This document shows, in pieces, positions 62,259 through 64,000 of a DNA stretch of 64,000 nt (position 1 is its first letter; each line of letters starts with the position of its first letter). The stretch comes from Sphingomonas hengshuiensis (GTDB taxonomy: Bacteria > Pseudomonadota > Alphaproteobacteria > Sphingomonadales > Sphingomonadaceae), in the NCBI RefSeq assembly GCF_000935025.1, contig NZ_CP010836.1:4154001-4218000 (forward strand), written 5' to 3'. The position numbers and the translations under genes are program-made. The notes beneath the pieces were generated by a model that saw only the letters and a program-made list of their open reading frames with translations, was not told the origin of the DNA and made no database searches.

Positions 62259-62533
62259 CGACCGGAGGCCTTCGCTAAAAAATCCCGCTCCACCAGCAAC
62301 TGCCCGATCTTCGCGTGCAGCTTGTCCACCTCGGCGTCGCTGGCTGCTCGGGCCGCATCACCCGCGCCGGAGAACGTCACCGACATCCCCTCGATAGCCT
62401 GCCGCTTCCAGGCCGCGATCATCGTGTGGTGGACGCCATGTTTGGCCGCCAGTTCCGCAAGGTCGCCACGGATCGACTCCAGCGCAACCTTGGCCTTGAA
62501 ATCTGCGCTGTAGCGCTTCCTCGTCGTCTTCAT
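62255..62533 (-). CDS. IS3-family transposase OrfA
   Basis: 92 residues: KTTRKRYSADFKAKVALESI, LAELAAKHGVHHTMIAAWKR (HTH) and a leucine-zipper-like end (VDKLHAKIGQLLVERDFLAK). Its stop overlaps the OrfB start by four bases, the usual site of programmed -1 frameshifting. Confidence 0.92.
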   Translation of the reverse strand: MKTTRKRYSADFKAKVALESIRGDLAELAAKHGVHHTMIAAWKRQAIEGMSVTFSGAGDAARAASDAEVDKLHAKIGQLLVERDFLAKASGR

Positions 62534-62664
62534 TCCCGTCCGTTCCTCACGTCGGGATTAGCTTAACGCCCTGCCCAGAAATCCGGGACCACCTCTGAGA
62601 GGAAGTCACCGCCTCCGTCATGCGTGCGTTCGAGCATCTCGCGATCCGGGGATCGCGACGGGCT

Positions 62665-64000
62665 TCAACCCCTCTTTCGCCCTTGTTGCGGGGTCCGGAA
62701 GAAAGATGGCGGGAAGCCGGCCTGCGGGCTGCCGGCGGCGTTGCGCAGCTCGTTGCGCTCGCCCGCGTCCGCGCTAAGCGGAATCTGCATGCCGTTGGTT
62801 TCGTCCAGCAGCGCGAACAATTTGCCGCTCAGGCGTTCGGCCAGGTCTTCATGGCCGGGTCGCGCCAGCAGATTGTCGTTTTCGTGCGGATCGGCGACGA
62901 TGTCATAGAGCTCGTCCAAATCCCAGATGCCGTGGAAATGCATATATTTGTAGCGGTCCTCACGCAGAGCGTGCACCGTCGGCGTCTGCGGGAAATTGCG
63001 TTCCCAATAATATTCGTAGAGCAGCTCGCTGCGCCACGGTGCCTTGGGATCCTGCGCCAGCGGCAGCATGTCGGATCCGGCCATATAGTCCGGCGCCTCG
63101 AGCCCCGCCGCAGCTAGCAGCGTCGGCGCGATGTCGATATTGGCGACCACGGACTCGATCGTGCTGCCCGGTTTGAACAGCGAGGGGCAGCGCACCAGCA
63201 ACGGCACGCGCATCGATTCCTCATAGGCGTTGCGCTTGTCGATCAGTCCGTGCTCGCCAAACAGGAAGCCATTGTCGCCCATATAGACGATCAGCGTGTC
63301 GTCGAGCTCACCGCGCTGTTCGAGCAAATCCAGGATCCGCGCCAACCCTTCGTCAACGGCGAGCAGCGTCTCCATGTAGCGCTTGTAATAGTCGGCGATG
63401 TCGAGCGTGCCGTGATAGGCATAATCCACGCCGTGCCAGCTGTTGCGCTGGTTCTCGACCCACATCGGGCGCCCCGGCACCCCGGGCTTCATGTTCTCGG
63501 GGTAGCGGAAGGTTTCGTTGTCGTAGCGCCCCTTGTGGCGCTCGGCCGGCAGGAACTCGGCATGCACAGCCTTGTGCGCCAGATGCATCATCCACGGCTT
63601 GTTGCGATCGCGCTTGCGGATCCAGTCGATCGCATAGTCGGTCAGCTCGTCGGTGATATAGCCCTTTTGCGGGACCTGCCGGCCGTTGACGTTGAGTCCG
63701 TTCGGGCTCGGCAGATAGGTACCCTGTCCCTTGAAACTCACCCAATGGTCGAAGCCGGGTTGCGGGGCATCGCCTTCGTTGCCCATATGCCATTTGCCGA
63801 TGAACGCCGTGTCGTACCCGGCGCGCTGCAGATACCTGGGATAGAAGATCAGCTCGGGCGGGAACGGATGGTTGTTGTCCACCACCTTGTGCTGATGCGC
63901 GTAGAGGCCGGTGAGGATCGAGGCGCGTGACGGCGAGCAGAGCGCCGTCGTCACAAACGCGTTGCGGAAATGCGTGCCCTCGCGCGCCAGCCGATCGAGG
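62665..64000 (-). CDS. Sulfatase, 5' end beyond the window
   Basis: At least 445 residues, N-terminus missing because the frame is open to the window edge. The formylglycine motif CSPSRASILTG follows RLAREGTHFRNAFVTTAL. Other sulfatase signatures are GYDTAFIGKWHMGN, KPWMMHLAHKAVHAEF, DDTLIVYMGDNGFLFGEHGL and MRVPLLVRCPSL. Its C-terminus ends in a basic tail 68 bases from the IS element. It probably acts on carbohydrate sulfates, but the substrate is not evident. Confidence 0.92.
   Translation of the reverse strand, partial: LDRLAREGTHFRNAFVTTALCSPSRASILTGLYAHQHKVVDNNHPFPPELIFYPRYLQRAGYDTAFIGKWHMGNEGDAPQPGFDHWVSFKGQGTYLPSPNGLNVNGRQVPQKGYITDELTDYAIDWIRKRDRNKPWMMHLAHKAVHAEFLPAERHKGRYDNETFRYPENMKPGVPGRPMWVENQRNSWHGVDYAYHGTLDIADYYKRYMETLLAVDEGLARILDLLEQRGELDDTLIVYMGDNGFLFGEHGLIDKRNAYEESMRVPLLVRCPSLFKPGSTIESVVANIDIAPTLLAAAGLEAPDYMAGSDMLPLAQDPKAPWRSELLYEYYWERNFPQTPTVHALREDRYKYMHFHGIWDLDELYDIVADPHENDNLLARPGHEDLAERLSGKLFALLDETNGMQIPLSADAGERNELRNAAGSPQAGFPPSFFRTPQQGRKRG

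Larger units (their letters stand above)
61254..62597. mobile_element. IS3-type insertion sequence, damaged
   Basis: Terminal inverted repeats share CAGAGGTGGTCCCG at both ends (61254-61267 and the complement ending 62597), and then diverge (GCCTTCTTGGACAG against GATTTCTGGGCAG). The element carries orfA and a broken orfB on the - strand. No clear target duplication was found. Confidence 0.75.

Overview
The window is GC-rich, densely coded alphaproteobacterial DNA, most likely from a sphingomonad (Sphingomonas, Sphingobium, Novosphingobium or a relative). The pointers are an isopeptidase-type lasso peptide locus with a TonB receptor and FecI/FecR pair, a Trb/TraG conjugation module with the DUF736, DUF2840, DUF2285 and DUF2274 satellites usual in alphaproteobacterial integrative conjugative elements (ICEs), and a ParB/DUF932/DUF6117/Toprim/DUF2493 maintenance block. 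No rRNA, tRNA or CRISPR array was recognised.

Region 1 (0-10.2 kb) is a lasso peptide locus. On the + strand are a GntR regulator, two precursor peptides, the leader peptidase B and the macrolactam synthetase C. Convergent on the - strand are an ECF sigma factor, a FecR anti-sigma factor, a TonB-dependent receptor with a signalling domain, and a lasso isopeptidase. The logic is to make and release two related 21-residue lassos, sense and re-import them through the receptor, and linearise them. A LysR regulator and a group of small sphingomonad genes follow (10.8-15.4 kb), including a LuxR-type protein with a C-terminal membrane segment.

Region 2 (15.7-34.9 kb, nearly all - strand) is the conjugation module: DUF2274, TrbI, G, F, L, K-like, J, E, D, C, B, CopG, TraG/VirD4, VirD2-type relaxase, lytic transglycosylase, DUF736, TraF, DUF2840, excisionase-like HTH, DUF2285 and DUF736. 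trbB is split by a one-base frameshift, and a foreign + strand patch sits between trbB and copG. Region 3 (35-43 kb) is cargo with many broken genes: a HEPN protein with an amber stop, an AbiEii fragment, a monooxygenase with an amber stop and a frameshifted DsbA. Intact among them are an SRAP protein, a glutathione transferase and a DUF2971 protein.

Region 4 (43.2-49.9 kb) is the most interesting part. It holds a nucleotide kinase fused to an adenylosuccinate-synthetase-like domain whose catalytic Asp is Ser, as reported for phage PurZ. Next to it are a DUF7002 protein, an ATP-grasp/PEP-synthase-like protein, a two-gene membrane unit and a convergent nucleoside deoxyribosyltransferase-like (DUF4406-type) gene. 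I read it as a candidate uncharacterised nucleotide-based system, perhaps defensive. It abuts an integrase remnant and an IS1182-type remnant.

Region 5 (51-61.2 kb) carries a fused nucleotidyltransferase-HEPN protein, a sigma-region-4-like small protein, an IS110 element and the ICE maintenance genes. parB and the DUF932 gene share a nested-hairpin leader. Region 6 (61.25-64 kb) is a damaged IS3-type element followed by a sulfatase that runs off the end of the window.
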